A stretch of DNA of 38,357 nt from Peptacetobacter sp. (GCF_029264495.1 NZ_JARIBH010000082.1:1-38357); one strand, 5' to 3'. Positions 1 to 9,360 are shown, numbered from the stretch's first letter. Program-made: numbers and translations. Notes: generated from the sequence alone by a model not told the origin.

Positions 1-172
1 ACATCATTTAACATTCTCTTAATAACTTAATCTACTTTTTACTTTAACTTAACGATATCTTAATTCTTTATAAAAAACATTCTGTTATTATAAATATTGT
101 TGATAGGTTACAAAAACCAAAACGAAAATTTAACAAATTTATAATAAATACTTTACTTTATAGGAGGAAAAA

Positions 173-1792
173 ATGCAGACAGCAATAACTTTAATGGGTG
201 GCTTAGGAATGTTCTTATACGGAATGAATGTAATGGGAGAAGGACTTCAAAAAGCAGCAGGTAGCAAACTAAAAAAAATAATAGAAATGCTTACAAGTAA
301 TGTAGTTATGGGAGTACTTGTAGGAACAGTAGTAACAGGAATAATACAAAGCTCAAGTGCTACTACAGTAATGGTTGTAGGATTTGTTAATGCAGGAATA
401 ATGACATTATCACAAGCAATAGGAGTTATAATGGGTGCAAATATTGGTACAACTGTAACAGCACAGTTAGTATCATTTAGTTTAGAAGATATTGCTCCAA
501 TAGCACTAGGGATAGGTATAATATTTTATATGTTTACCTCAAAAGAAAAGACAAAGCAAGTAGCTGAAATACTTATTGGATTTGGTCTTTTATTTACAGG
601 TATGGAATTTATGAAACAGGCTGTTGAGCCATTATCAGAATTAGAAAGTTTTAGAAATGCATTATTATTTTTAAGTAAAAATCCAGTACTGGGAATACTT
701 GCAGGATTTGCAATAACAGGAATAGTACAAAGTTCATCAGCTTCGATGGGTATGCTTATAGCTCTTGCATCACAAGGATTAGTACCTATAACAGCTGCAT
801 TACCAATACTTTATGGTGATAATATTGGTACTTGTGTTACATCTTTAATATCAAGTTTAGGTGCTAGTAGAAACGCAAAACGAGCTGCTATAATGCATTT
901 ATCATTCAATGTAATAGGAACTTTATTATTTATGATACTTCTTAATAAACCTATTGTTGCTGTAGTTCAGTATTTAGATCCAACAAATACTGCAAGACAA
1001 ATAGCAAATGCACATACACTATTTAATATTATAAATGTTATATTACTATTACCTTTCTCTAAATACATAGTTAAATTAGCAGAAAGAATTGTTCCAATAA
1101 AAGAAGAAGAAATAGAACTTGCAACTGCAAATACTACAAAATATCTTGATGAAAGAATGTTTGAAACACCATCAATAGCACTTGGAAATACTGTTCAAGA
1201 AGTTAGTAGAATGGGAGAAAAAGCAAAAAAATCATATAATTATTCTATAAAAGGATTACTAGAAAAAGATAATAAATCAATAGAAAAGACATTTTCTTCA
1301 GAAAAAACAGTTGATATATTACATAAAAGTATATTAAGCTATTTATTAAAATTATCAAACACTAATATGAATAGTGATGAAAGAATAAAAGCAGATTTAT
1401 TATTCCATATAGTAAATGATATAGAAAGAATATCAGACCATGCTGAAAATATAGCAGAAATAGATAAAATGGCTATAGATTCAAAATGTGATTTTTCTGA
1501 AATAGCAGAAACTGAAATAAAGGATTTATCTTCATTGGTATTAAAAAATATAGATAATGCATTATCTTATATAAATACTAAAAATCATGAAATGTTTGAT
1601 GAAATTGAAGAAACAGAAAAAAATGTAAATATGCTAGTTAAACAATATAGAAATGAACATTTGAGAAGATTAGAAGAAGGAGTTTGTACTATAGATTCAG
1701 GAATAATATTCTTAGATTTATTAACAAATTTTGAAAGAATATCAGACCATTGTTCTAATATAGCTGAAAAGTTAAATACTTTATCAAAGTAA
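173..1792 (+). CDS. Na/Pi cotransporter family protein with C-terminal PhoU domain
   Basis: A 539-aa membrane protein that probably moves phosphate with sodium across the cytoplasmic membrane. The two inverted transport repeats each carry the family hallmark QSSSA, at residues 59-63 (GIIQSSSATT) and 186-190 (GIVQSSSAS), inside hydrophobic segments. The last ~190 residues (about 345-535) are soluble and helical with two DIERISDH/FERISDH motifs, typical of PhoU-like domains that sense or tune phosphate uptake. Length fits the NptA/YjbB-type fusion of Na_Pi_cotrans and PhoU. ATG follows TAGGAGGAAAAA. It is a single gene with its own terminator. No Pst or Pho genes are adjacent, so phosphate specificity rests on family knowledge. 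Confidence 0.9.
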   Translation: MQTAITLMGGLGMFLYGMNVMGEGLQKAAGSKLKKIIEMLTSNVVMGVLVGTVVTGIIQSSSATTVMVVGFVNAGIMTLSQAIGVIMGANIGTTVTAQLVSFSLEDIAPIALGIGIIFYMFTSKEKTKQVAEILIGFGLLFTGMEFMKQAVEPLSELESFRNALLFLSKNPVLGILAGFAITGIVQSSSASMGMLIALASQGLVPITAALPILYGDNIGTCVTSLISSLGASRNAKRAAIMHLSFNVIGTLLFMILLNKPIVAVVQYLDPTNTARQIANAHTLFNIINVILLLPFSKYIVKLAERIVPIKEEEIELATANTTKYLDERMFETPSIALGNTVQEVSRMGEKAKKSYNYSIKGLLEKDNKSIEKTFSSEKTVDILHKSILSYLLKLSNTNMNSDERIKADLLFHIVNDIERISDHAENIAEIDKMAIDSKCDFSEIAETEIKDLSSLVLKNIDNALSYINTKNHEMFDEIEETEKNVNMLVKQYRNEHLRRLEEGVCTIDSGIIFLDLLTNFERISDHCSNIAEKLNTLSK

Positions 1793-1835
1793 AAATGTAA
1801 ATATTTTATTAAAATAAAATAGATATAAAATACAG

Positions 1836-1865
1836 AAAACTCTTCATTAAATGAAGAGTTTTTTT
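1836..1865 (+). terminator. Intrinsic terminator after Na/Pi cotransporter
   Basis: A 9-bp stem ACTCTTCAT (1839-1847) / ATGAAGAGT (1851-1859) with a TAA loop, followed by a run of T. Confidence 0.85.
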
Positions 1866-2012
1866 GAATATAATTATCATTCTATAAAATTGTTTAAAAA
1901 TAAACTTAAAAATCTAATGACTTTAATGAAAAACTGTACTACAATATATATGTAAAGTATAAATCAACAAGTAAAAAATTACTTTAAAAGCAATAAATTG
2001 GAGGAAGAAGAA

Positions 2013-2825
2013 ATGTCAAATTGTAGTAATTGCCCATCAAAAGGGTCATGTAATAATCAGGAACACTGTTCAATAGAAAATAATCCACAAAATAATATAT
2101 CTAAAATAGTAGGTATAATGAGTGGAAAAGGTGGAGTTGGAAAATCAACAATAACTGCTCTTACTGCTAATCAATTAGCAAAACAGGGATATAAAGTAGG
2201 TATATTAGATGCTGATATAACAGGACCAAGTATACCAAGACTTATGGGTGTAAAAGATTCAAAAGCATTAAGCGATGGAAGTAGTATATACCCAGTTGTA
2301 AATGCAAATGGAATAAAAGTAATGTCTATAAATCTTATGATGGATGATGAAAATGAACCAGTTATATGGAGAGGTCCTATATTAGGAGGAGTAGTTAAAC
2401 AGTTCTATACAGATGTAATTTGGGGAGAATTAGATTATCTATTAATAGATATGCCTCCAGGAACAGGTGATGTAGCTTTAACAGTTATGCAGAATATACC
2501 AATAAATGGAACAGTTATGGTATCAGTACCTCAAGATTTAGTATCTATGATAGTATCAAAAGCTGTTAATATGGCTAAAAAAATGAATATACCAGTTTAT
2601 GGTGTAGTTGAAAATATGAGCTATATAGAATGTCCAGATTGTGGTAAAAAAATAAAATTATTTGAAGGAGAAGGAACAGAAGGTTTCTTAGCTGGATTAG
2701 GATTAGATTTATTAGCAGAATTACCAATGAGCAAAGAAGTTATAGATATAACTCATAATGGTGTCAATGAAACTAGTGAAAAAATTGAAAATATAATAGA
2801 AGGTATAGTATCAAAAATTAAATAA
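2013..2825 (+). CDS. mrp: Mrp/ApbC/NBP35-family Fe-S cluster carrier ATPase
   Basis: A 270-aa cytosolic P-loop ATPase expected to bind and deliver Fe-S clusters to apoproteins. The deviant Walker A SGKGGVGKST starts at residue 37, followed by the MinD/Mrp DADITGPSIPRL and DMPPGTGD motifs. A CPDC motif at residues 207-210 matches the cluster-binding CxxC of dimeric Mrp. The N-terminus is rich in cysteine (C4, C7, C13, C19), an NBP35-like extension found in clostridial members. ATG 2013 is chosen because GGAGGAAG (2000-2007) sits just upstream. A TTG at 1998 in frame would put that ribosome binding site inside the gene. Single gene between two terminators. Confidence 0.93.
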   Translation: MSNCSNCPSKGSCNNQEHCSIENNPQNNISKIVGIMSGKGGVGKSTITALTANQLAKQGYKVGILDADITGPSIPRLMGVKDSKALSDGSSIYPVVNANGIKVMSINLMMDDENEPVIWRGPILGGVVKQFYTDVIWGELDYLLIDMPPGTGDVALTVMQNIPINGTVMVSVPQDLVSMIVSKAVNMAKKMNIPVYGVVENMSYIECPDCGKKIKLFEGEGTEGFLAGLGLDLLAELPMSKEVIDITHNGVNETSEKIENIIEGIVSKIK

Positions 2826-2921
2826 TTAATTTATCTATATAAATATATATTTAAAATAATAAAAATATAGTATATATTTATTATAATTGTTAATGCCTAT
2901 CTATTTTAATTATCAAAAATT

Positions 2922-2951
2922 AAAAGACCAGTATTTTATACTGGTCTTTTT
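2922..2951 (+). terminator. Intrinsic terminator after mrp
   Basis: A perfect 9-bp stem GACCAGTAT / ATACTGGTC (2926-2934 with 2938-2946), loop TTT, flanked by A4 and T4. Confidence 0.85.
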
Positions 2952-3005
2952 AGAATATAAAATTATAAAATAAATTATAAATATCGTATAAAAGGAGATG
3001 AAAAT

Positions 3006-4004
3006 ATGGATTGTCATCATATGCCAAAAATAGAATTACATTGCCATTTAGATGGAAGTGTAAGACCAGAAACAATTATAAAACTCGCAAAAAAAGATAA
3101 TATAAATTTACCATCATATGATGTAGATGAAATAAAAAAACTATCAATCGCACCGAAAGAATGTAATTCTTTAAATGAATATTTAGAAAGATTTGATCTA
3201 CCTCTAGATGTCATGCAGAGTAAAGAAAATATAGAAATGATTACTTTTGAACTTATGGAAGATGCCTTGTTTGAAAATGTAAAATATATGGAAATAAGAT
3301 TTGCTCCAGTTTTACATACTAAAAATGGTATGAGTCAAGAAGAAGTAATTCAAAGTGCTATAAATGGTATAAAAAAAGCTGAAAAATATTTTAATATAGA
3401 AGCATCTTTAATATTATGTTGTATGAAACACTTGAGCGAAGAAGAAGCAATAAAAACAATAGAAGCAGGTAAAAAATTTATAGGAGAAGGTGTTTGTGCA
3501 GTTGATTTAGCAGGAGGAGAGGAAGAAGGATTTTATTCTAAATTTGAAAATGCTATGAAACTTGCTAAAGAGTATGGATATCATATAACTATACATGCAG
3601 GAGAAGCAGCTTCAGCACAAAATGTAATAGATTCTATAGAAAAACTAGGTGCAGAAAGAATAGGACATGGTGTTAGAATAGATGGATGTAAAAAAGCTTA
3701 TGAATTAGTAAAAGAAAAAGGTATAATGCTTGAAATTTGTCCGACAAGTAATGTTCAAACAAAAGCAGTAAAAAATATATCAAATAACCCTATTAAAAAG
3801 TTTTTTAATGATGATATTAAAGTATCTATAAACACTGATAATAGAACTGTATCAAATACATCTATGTCTGATGAATTTGAAATTTGTTCAAAAGAATTTA
3901 ATTTTAATGAAGATGATTATAAAAAAATCTATAAAGATTCAGTAAATGCACTTTTTGTAGATGATGAAAAAAAGAAAAAATTATTGGAAGTTTTGAATAA
4001 ATAA
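3006..4004 (+). CDS. add: Adenosine deaminase
   Basis: A 332-aa cytosolic zinc amidohydrolase converting adenosine (or deoxyadenosine) to inosine in purine salvage. The metal and catalytic set is visible in order: HCHLDGS with H12 and H14, the HAGE motif with H197 and catalytic E200, GHGVRI with a histidine near 221, and the metal aspartate D278 in INTDNR. The residue after D278 is Asn, where many family members have a second Asp. Length is normal. The start at 3006 has AAAGGAG 8 nt upstream; a second ATG at codon 6 is less well placed. No purine genes adjoin. An adenine deaminase activity cannot be excluded from sequence alone. Confidence 0.9.
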   Translation: MDCHHMPKIELHCHLDGSVRPETIIKLAKKDNINLPSYDVDEIKKLSIAPKECNSLNEYLERFDLPLDVMQSKENIEMITFELMEDALFENVKYMEIRFAPVLHTKNGMSQEEVIQSAINGIKKAEKYFNIEASLILCCMKHLSEEEAIKTIEAGKKFIGEGVCAVDLAGGEEEGFYSKFENAMKLAKEYGYHITIHAGEAASAQNVIDSIEKLGAERIGHGVRIDGCKKAYELVKEKGIMLEICPTSNVQTKAVKNISNNPIKKFFNDDIKVSINTDNRTVSNTSMSDEFEICSKEFNFNEDDYKKIYKDSVNALFVDDEKKKKLLEVLNK

Positions 4005-4192
4005 AATATAAATGTAGATATAAAAGCCTTTTATAGAATATAAAATTTAGCAAGTACTTATGCAATTTAGAATAAAATCAAATATTTTATTGTAGACCTT
4101 TGTTAAAATTAATTAGAATATTATGTGAACAAAAAATCAACTTAAATTTTTAATTAATGTAGTATAATATCTGATATAAGGTGGTGATAAAT

Positions 4193-5104
4193 ATGGCTAT
4201 TAAGTTTTTTAAATGCCGATTTAAAAAAGATAACTATCTTCAAATGAATAGTATAAATGAATTTAATATTTTTAAAGATATAATAACATTTTCAAAAAAA
4301 GAAGTTTATAAAGAAATGAAATTAATTTTAAAAAATATAGATAATAAAATAGATAAACAAATGGCTGAAGCTATTGAAAAATATCATATTGTTATGGAGT
4401 TAAAAAATCAAATATCTGATATAGAAAAAACTTTATCTGAATATGAAGAAGAGATAAATATAAATATGAATGGAACTAAAGAAGCTAATATAATTGCTAG
4501 ATATTCAGAAAACATGCTTAATAACTTATTAAAAGAAGGTTTTAACTCTGATGATAAAGATTTAGAAAAGAAAGCTATGACAGTTACATATTCTAAACGG
4601 ATTATGCTTAAATTAGATAATATAGTTAAAAAAGATTTAGTACAAAATACTAATAATGAAGAAAACGAATTTAAAGATATAGAAGAAAATCAAGAAATTC
4701 ACTTTGAAAAATCAGAAAAAATATTAGAAAATAATACTTTTGAATCTAATTTAAATCAAGAGATAAAGTTATCAAAACTATCAAGTGTCAATAGCTGTAG
4801 AGAAAAAAATAATACTACAGTAAATAAAGATAATACATATGATAAAGGAGGAACAGAAATGTTTGATGAAGAATATTCTAAGGAAGCATATGATTTATTT
4901 GTAAAAGGATCTGATGAAGAGATTGTAGACGAGGTTGAAAAAGTAGGTGAAGAAGCTTACGATATTTTAGTAAAAGAAACAGAAGATGATGTCTTAAGAA
5001 AAAATGAAGATGATGAAGTAGTTAGCAAAAAAGCTTACGAAGAATATATAAAAAATAACAGAAAAATAAAAGAAGTTGAAGATGATGAATCTTACAATAA
5101 ATAG
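4193..5104 (+). CDS. Unknown acidic protein with C-terminal AY-motif repeats
   Basis: Not recognised. A 303-aa soluble, Lys/Glu/Asp-rich protein with no signal peptide or membrane segment. Residues about 25-150 read as helical and coiled-coil-like (KNIDNKIDKQMAEAIEKYH, DIEKTLSEYEEEIN). The last 80 residues hold three spaced copies of a short motif of the form (K/E)AY(D/E)xx(V/I)K: KEAYDLFVKG, EEAYDILVKE and KKAYEEYIKN. ATG 4193 is chosen because AAGGTGGTG lies at 4179-4187; an in-frame GTG at 4181 would be inside it. A TATAAT at 4163-4168 is the likely -10. An internal ribosome binding site could yield a separate 81-aa C-terminal product. It is followed by a terminator and the Sel1-repeat gene, transcribed alike. 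Confidence 0.75.
   Translation: MAIKFFKCRFKKDNYLQMNSINEFNIFKDIITFSKKEVYKEMKLILKNIDNKIDKQMAEAIEKYHIVMELKNQISDIEKTLSEYEEEININMNGTKEANIIARYSENMLNNLLKEGFNSDDKDLEKKAMTVTYSKRIMLKLDNIVKKDLVQNTNNEENEFKDIEENQEIHFEKSEKILENNTFESNLNQEIKLSKLSSVNSCREKNNTTVNKDNTYDKGGTEMFDEEYSKEAYDLFVKGSDEEIVDEVEKVGEEAYDILVKETEDDVLRKNEDDEVVSKKAYEEYIKNNRKIKEVEDDESYNK
4844..4861 (+). promoter_or_regulatory. Strong internal ribosome binding site and in-frame ATG
   Basis: AAAGGAGG (4844-4851) lies 7 nt before ATG 4859, in the same frame as the gene at 4193 (offset 666 nt). Initiation here would make an 81-aa product consisting only of the acidic AY-motif repeats. The site is as good as those of the true gene starts in the window. 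Confidence 0.5.
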
Positions 5105-5107
5105 TAT

Positions 5108-5142
5108 AAAAAGGTAGTGTCTATTTTGATACTACCTTTTTT
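5108..5142 (+). terminator. Intrinsic terminator
   Basis: A 9-bp stem GGTAGTGTC (5113-5121) / GATACTACC (5128-5136) with one G-T pair, loop TATTTT, followed by T6. Confidence 0.85.
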
Positions 5143-5208
5143 ATATTTTAAATTATAAAGAATAAGGATATAAAAAAATAATTATATTGCAATTCTTTTT
5201 TAATTACT

Positions 5209-5236
5209 TTGAGTATTCTTTATAATATGGTATTAT
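5209..5236 (+). promoter_or_regulatory. Probable sigma-A promoter of the Sel1-repeat gene
   Basis: TTGAGT (5209-5214), 16-nt spacer, TATTAT (5231-5236), about 36 nt before the start codon. Its position argues that the TTG at 5209 is promoter rather than coding. Confidence 0.5.
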
Positions 5237-5271
5237 TTAATTATAATAACCTTTTAGAGGAGAGAAGTAAT

Positions 5272-7140
5272 ATGAGAAATACAATGTTTACAATTAAGGG
5301 ATTTAAAGAAATTTCAAGTGATCCAAATGTAGCACATACACAGGCGGTTTTATTATATAAATTAGGAAAAATAGATTCTGCTATAAAAAAATATGAAGAA
5401 GCTGCTAGTGAAGGAAATGTAAAATCACAGTATGCATTAGGAACTATATTTGAAGAAATGGAAGAATATGAAGAGGCAGAAAGATGGTATAAAATAGCAT
5501 ATAAGAGTGGAAAAGAAGAAGCTGCTTTAGATATAGGTAATATAAAATTTTCAGAAGAAGATTATCAATATGCTCTTTATTGGTATGATAAAGCTTCAGA
5601 AATAGGTTTATTAGCAGCACAAAATAATATGGGTGTAACATATTATGTTCTAAAAAATTACGAAAAAGCAGAGGATAGTTTTTTAGAAGCGGTTGACAAT
5701 GGATATGGTAAATCTTGTTACAATTTAGGAGTTCTTTATAATTTATTAGGAAGAGAAGAAGAAGCATTTGAAGCATTCAAAAAAGGAAATAGATGTGGTG
5801 ATTATGATAGTACATATAATTTAGCTGTATTTTATAATCAAATGGGAAATAAAAAAGAAGCAATTAGCCTTTATAGACAACTTTATAAAATAGGATATAA
5901 TGAAGCATGTTTCAATCTAGGAATGATGATGGAAATGGAAGAAAATCTGGAAGAAGCAGAAAAATATTATAAAAAAAGTGCTGATAATGGAGATATGAAA
6001 TCTCAGTATAGATTAGCATATATTTATGATAGAGAAGACGATATTGATGGAGCTATTGAATATTATGAGAGAGCTATTGAACAAGAACATATTATGTCTA
6101 AATTCAGACTTGCCAATTTATTTAATAAAGAAGGAAATATAGTAGAAGCTAAAGAATTATATGAAGAAGCAAGTGAGAGTGGAATAATAGAGGCTACTAA
6201 TAACTTAGGTGGAATATGTTTTGAGCAAAAAGATTATAAAAGAGGCATAGAATTATTTAAAAAAGCTATAGATATGAAATGTAGACCAGCAATAGAAAAT
6301 CTAGCAGATTTATATATGGAACTTAATGAAGTAGATAACGCAATAAGTTATTTTGAACAACTTCCAGGAAAACTTTCTTGTCAAATAAAACTTGCTAAAA
6401 TTTATGATGATAGGGACGATATAGAAGGTTCTATTAATTGGTATAAAAAAGCAGCTGAAAATGGAGATATTGATTCATCATATAGACTAGCATGTATATA
6501 TGAAGAAATGGGAAATGTAAAAGGTTCTATAAAATATTTTGAAAAGGCAGCAGTTGCAGACCACTTAAATGCTATGGTTCATTTAGGAAGAATATATTAT
6601 TATGAAGGAATGTATGAAGAAGCTAAAAGTAGATTTAAAATTCCAGCACAAGAAGGAAATACATATTGTCAACATATGATGGGTGTAATTTCAGATATAT
6701 TAGATGAAAATATAGAAGAGGCTACAAAATGGTATGAAAGTGCAAAATTAAATAATTGTATAGAGTCAATTGAAAATTTAGGACGGCTTTATTATAAACA
6801 AAATGAATTTAATATAGCAGAACAGTACTATAAAGAAGGTGTTGAAAAGGGCAGTAGAAATTGTGCATATATGCTTGCTTGTCTTTATTATAAAAAAAGT
6901 AGTTTAATTTTTGAAAAATTATCAAATAAAGAATTTGAAAACTCAAATGAAATATTTGATAATATGAAAGATATAGATATAGCTGTAAGTGATATTCAAA
7001 TACCTGCATTTGAATTATGCCCAGTTGAGGTTGAAGAAGAAGTTGAATATGTTCCAGGGTATATCATAAATATAAAAGAGGATCTTGAAGGGATGCTTGA
7101 AGGATTCAGAGATGATATGGTATTTGACGATGAAAATTAG
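5272..7140 (+). CDS. Large Sel1-like/TPR repeat protein
   Basis: A 622-aa cytosolic repeat protein built of about 15 consecutive 34-36-residue helix-turn-helix units of Sel1/TPR type, for example NNMGVTYYVLKNYEKAEDSF and YRLACIYEEMGNVKGSIKYF, spanning roughly residues 25-555. The units lack the extended glycine turn of classic Sel1 repeats, so it sits between TPR and Sel1. The tail (from about 570) is acidic and non-repetitive (EVEEEVEYVPGY). Such solenoids bind partner proteins; no catalytic motif is visible. ATG 5272 follows AGAGGAGAG (5256-5264). No signal peptide. The unknown acidic protein upstream is separated by a terminator, so cotranscription is not indicated. The partner is unknown. 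Confidence 0.85.
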   Translation: MRNTMFTIKGFKEISSDPNVAHTQAVLLYKLGKIDSAIKKYEEAASEGNVKSQYALGTIFEEMEEYEEAERWYKIAYKSGKEEAALDIGNIKFSEEDYQYALYWYDKASEIGLLAAQNNMGVTYYVLKNYEKAEDSFLEAVDNGYGKSCYNLGVLYNLLGREEEAFEAFKKGNRCGDYDSTYNLAVFYNQMGNKKEAISLYRQLYKIGYNEACFNLGMMMEMEENLEEAEKYYKKSADNGDMKSQYRLAYIYDREDDIDGAIEYYERAIEQEHIMSKFRLANLFNKEGNIVEAKELYEEASESGIIEATNNLGGICFEQKDYKRGIELFKKAIDMKCRPAIENLADLYMELNEVDNAISYFEQLPGKLSCQIKLAKIYDDRDDIEGSINWYKKAAENGDIDSSYRLACIYEEMGNVKGSIKYFEKAAVADHLNAMVHLGRIYYYEGMYEEAKSRFKIPAQEGNTYCQHMMGVISDILDENIEEATKWYESAKLNNCIESIENLGRLYYKQNEFNIAEQYYKEGVEKGSRNCAYMLACLYYKKSSLIFEKLSNKEFENSNEIFDNMKDIDIAVSDIQIPAFELCPVEVEEEVEYVPGYIINIKEDLEGMLEGFRDDMVFDDEN

Positions 7141-7207
7141 AAATTTCTTTTTTAGATAACAAAGATGATAAAAAATAATAAATATAATTAAAAATATAAA
7201 AATTTGT

Positions 7208-7247
7208 AAAAAAAAGTCTTTAGATTATATCTCTAAAGACTTTTTTA
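7208..7247. terminator. Bidirectional terminator between convergent genes
   Basis: Arms AAAAAAGTCTTTAGA and TCTAAAGACTTTTTT flank a 7-nt loop. A and T runs on both sides let it serve the Sel1 gene and the minus-strand antiporter. Confidence 0.85.
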
Positions 7248-7277
7248 TTATATTTTTTATTAAATAAATTTATATAC

Positions 7278-8279
7278 TTATATTCCCATAATTAAATATG
7301 CCATATATCCAAAATAAAGAAGTGTTAATAGGCAACCTTCAATTCTATTGATATCTTTTCTAATCAGTGTGAATATATATGTAAGTATAGTTACACCAAT
7401 CATAAATAGACAGTCTACAAAAAGTTTTGGATCAATAGCAATTGGTGATATTGTTGCAGATAAACTAAGAACAAATAGTAAATTAAACATATTAGAACCA
7501 ATTACATTTCCAAGTGCGATATCACTTTCTCCTTTAGTTGCTGCAATTACAGAAGTTACTAATTCTGGTAAAGAAGTTCCAATAGCTACTATTGTAAGAC
7601 CTATAAGTTGGTCACTAACACCAAATCCTTTTGCTATAGCTGTAGCTGAATTGACAACTATTTGTCCTCCAAGTACTATTGCTATAATACCTCCAACTGA
7701 AAAAATAATAGCCTTTGATACAGGCATAGTTTCAACTGGTGCATCTATTTGTACAGTTAATTTTTCATAGTTTTGAGGATTTTCTTTTTGAATTTCAAGA
7801 GCTTTACTTCTAGAATTTAAAGCTGAAGTTATCAAAGAATACATAAAAATTAAAAAGAACATTAAAAGTATTAAACCGTCACCTCTACTAAGTAGATTGA
7901 CTGAAGTTGAATTAAAGAATTGATCACCAATTATAATAAAAGTAAGTATTGATACTAATATTAAAAATGGAAATTCTTTTATTCTAACACTTTTTTCTAC
8001 TATTAAAGGTTTTATAATAGATGATACCCCGACAACCATAAGAAGATTGAATACATTAGAACCAATTACATTTCCCATAGCCATTCCGTTTTGACCTTTT
8101 AAAGCAGCTGTTATACTAACGGCAGCCTCTGGAGCACTTGTTCCAAACGCAACTATTGTAAGACCTATTATAAGAGAAGGTATTTTAAGTGTTTCAGCAA
8201 TACTTGAAGCACCTTCAACAAAAAAGTCGGCTCCTTTTACCAAAAGAACAAAACCGACTATTAATAAAATATAATTCAT
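7278..8279 (-). CDS. Calcium/sodium antiporter, CaCA family (YrbG-like)
   Basis: A 333-aa integral membrane exchanger, expected to export Ca2+ in exchange for Na+. Two inverted alpha-repeats carry the family signatures: GLTIVAFGTSAPEAAVS with GNVIGSNVFNLL in the N-half (about residues 40-80), and GLTIVAIGTSLPELVTS with GNVIGSNMFNLL in the C-half (about 225-265). The acidic Glu of each GTS(A/L)PE motif is the conserved ion ligand. About ten hydrophobic helices with a short hydrophilic central loop, matching the usual length. ATG has AAAGGGGGAAA upstream. It lies downstream of corA on the same strand but has its own leader after a terminator. Ion selectivity is from family knowledge. Confidence 0.92.
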   Translation of the reverse strand: MNYILLIVGFVLLVKGADFFVEGASSIAETLKIPSLIIGLTIVAFGTSAPEAAVSITAALKGQNGMAMGNVIGSNVFNLLMVVGVSSIIKPLIVEKSVRIKEFPFLILVSILTFIIIGDQFFNSTSVNLLSRGDGLILLMFFLIFMYSLITSALNSRSKALEIQKENPQNYEKLTVQIDAPVETMPVSKAIIFSVGGIIAIVLGGQIVVNSATAIAKGFGVSDQLIGLTIVAIGTSLPELVTSVIAATKGESDIALGNVIGSNMFNLLFVLSLSATISPIAIDPKLFVDCLFMIGVTILTYIFTLIRKDINRIEGCLLTLLYFGYMAYLIMGI

Positions 8280-8360
8280 ATTAAATTTCCCCCTTTAAAT
8301 TAAAAATAAACAAATAAAACTTTTAATTATATGAACTATTAGTTTAATTCATATAATTAA

Positions 8361-8400
8361 AAGTCTGTTTCATAAGCATTATAAAATACTTATGAAACAG
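8361..8400 (-). terminator. Intrinsic terminator of corA
   Basis: A perfect 12-bp stem CTGTTTCATAAG (8365-8376) / CTTATGAAACAG (8389-8400). On the minus strand it is followed by ACTTTTAATT, so the T tract is short. Confidence 0.7.
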
Positions 8401-8403
8401 AAT

Positions 8404-9339
8404 CTATAATAGTTTATTTTTAGACATAAAGAAAGTAATAATTATACATATAATAGCAGATATTAAAGAAATAAGCCAAAATCCATTTGGATTTGTAGCT
8501 AGAGGAATACCTCCTACGTTCATTCCAAAGAATCCTGAAATTAATGTAGGAAGAGAAACTATAAGTGTAACAACTGTTAAAAATTGCATAACATTGTTCT
8601 GATTATTACTTATAATAGCACTAAAGGCATCCATTATTCTACTAAGAATATCTCCATATATAGTTGCCATTTCAAGAGCCTGTCTATTTTCTACAATAAC
8701 GTCATCTAAAAGATCATCATCATCATGATATTTTTTGATGCTAGATGTCTTAAGCATCTTATTAAGAACTAATTCATTAGCTTTTAATGAAGTAGAAAAA
8801 TAAACTAGAGATTTTTCTAGCTCAAGAAGCTGTATAAGCTGTTTATTTTGCATAGAATTATAAATTTCTTTTTCTAAAGTTGTAGTCATTTTATTAATTC
8901 TTCTTAAATAATGTAAATAATAAGAAGCATTTTTATGAAGAATCTGCAATAAAAAACGAGATCTCATATGAGTATAAAAATCTTTTATATGCCCAACTAT
9001 AAAGTCATTAAGTATTTTTGTTTGCTCACTACATACAGTAATAATAAAATCATCAGTAATTATTATACCAAGTGGAATAGTACTGTATAAAGAGTTATTC
9101 GAATCACTTTCATCTATAGGAATATCTATAAGAATTAAAGTATGATTGTCATTTACTTCAATTCTGGATCTTTCTTCCTCATCTAGAGCAGCATTTATAC
9201 TTTCAAGTTCTATATTAGTATAATTGTGAATTTCATGTATTTCACTTTGATTGGGCTCAACAAGATTTATCCAACAACCAGTTTCAGACTGATTGATTTT
9301 TTCTAGCTTAGAATCGATAGTTTTATAGTATCTTATCAT
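8404..9339 (-). CDS. corA: CorA-family divalent metal (Mg2+) transporter
   Basis: A 311-aa pentameric channel subunit. A long soluble N-terminal domain rich in acidic helices precedes two C-terminal membrane helices. The selectivity signature GMN lies near residue 271 (FFGMNVGG), right after the first helix and in the YGMN-type context of the family. The periplasmic loop GGIPLATNPNGF connects to the last helix, and a basic tail (SKNKLL) ends the protein. ATG is preceded by ACAGGAGTG. The gene has a ~180-nt leader with hairpins and a possible short upstream ORF, suggesting attenuation or translational control. Substrate could be Mg2+, Co2+ or Ni2+; Mg2+ is the usual case. Confidence 0.92.
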   Translation of the reverse strand: MIRYYKTIDSKLEKINQSETGCWINLVEPNQSEIHEIHNYTNIELESINAALDEEERSRIEVNDNHTLILIDIPIDESDSNNSLYSTIPLGIIITDDFIITVCSEQTKILNDFIVGHIKDFYTHMRSRFLLQILHKNASYYLHYLRRINKMTTTLEKEIYNSMQNKQLIQLLELEKSLVYFSTSLKANELVLNKMLKTSSIKKYHDDDDLLDDVIVENRQALEMATIYGDILSRIMDAFSAIISNNQNNVMQFLTVVTLIVSLPTLISGFFGMNVGGIPLATNPNGFWLISLISAIICIIITFFMSKNKLL

Positions 9340-9360
9340 CGCAACACACTCCTGTTTTCA

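Noticed and set aside
1998-2012. TTG start 15 nt upstream of mrp
   Set aside because: It is part of the GGAGGAAG ribosome binding site; ATG 2013 begins the conserved Cys-rich N-terminus.
4096-4111. Shared 13-mer GACCTTTGTTAAA upstream of the acidic-protein gene and in the Fur-box region (22484)
   Set aside because: In DNA this AT-rich such matches are expected by chance, and only the second copy has promoter context.
5209-5271. N-terminal extension of the Sel1-repeat protein from TTG 5209
   Set aside because: The stretch contains a TTGAGT/TATTAT promoter and the real Shine-Dalgarno just before ATG 5272.
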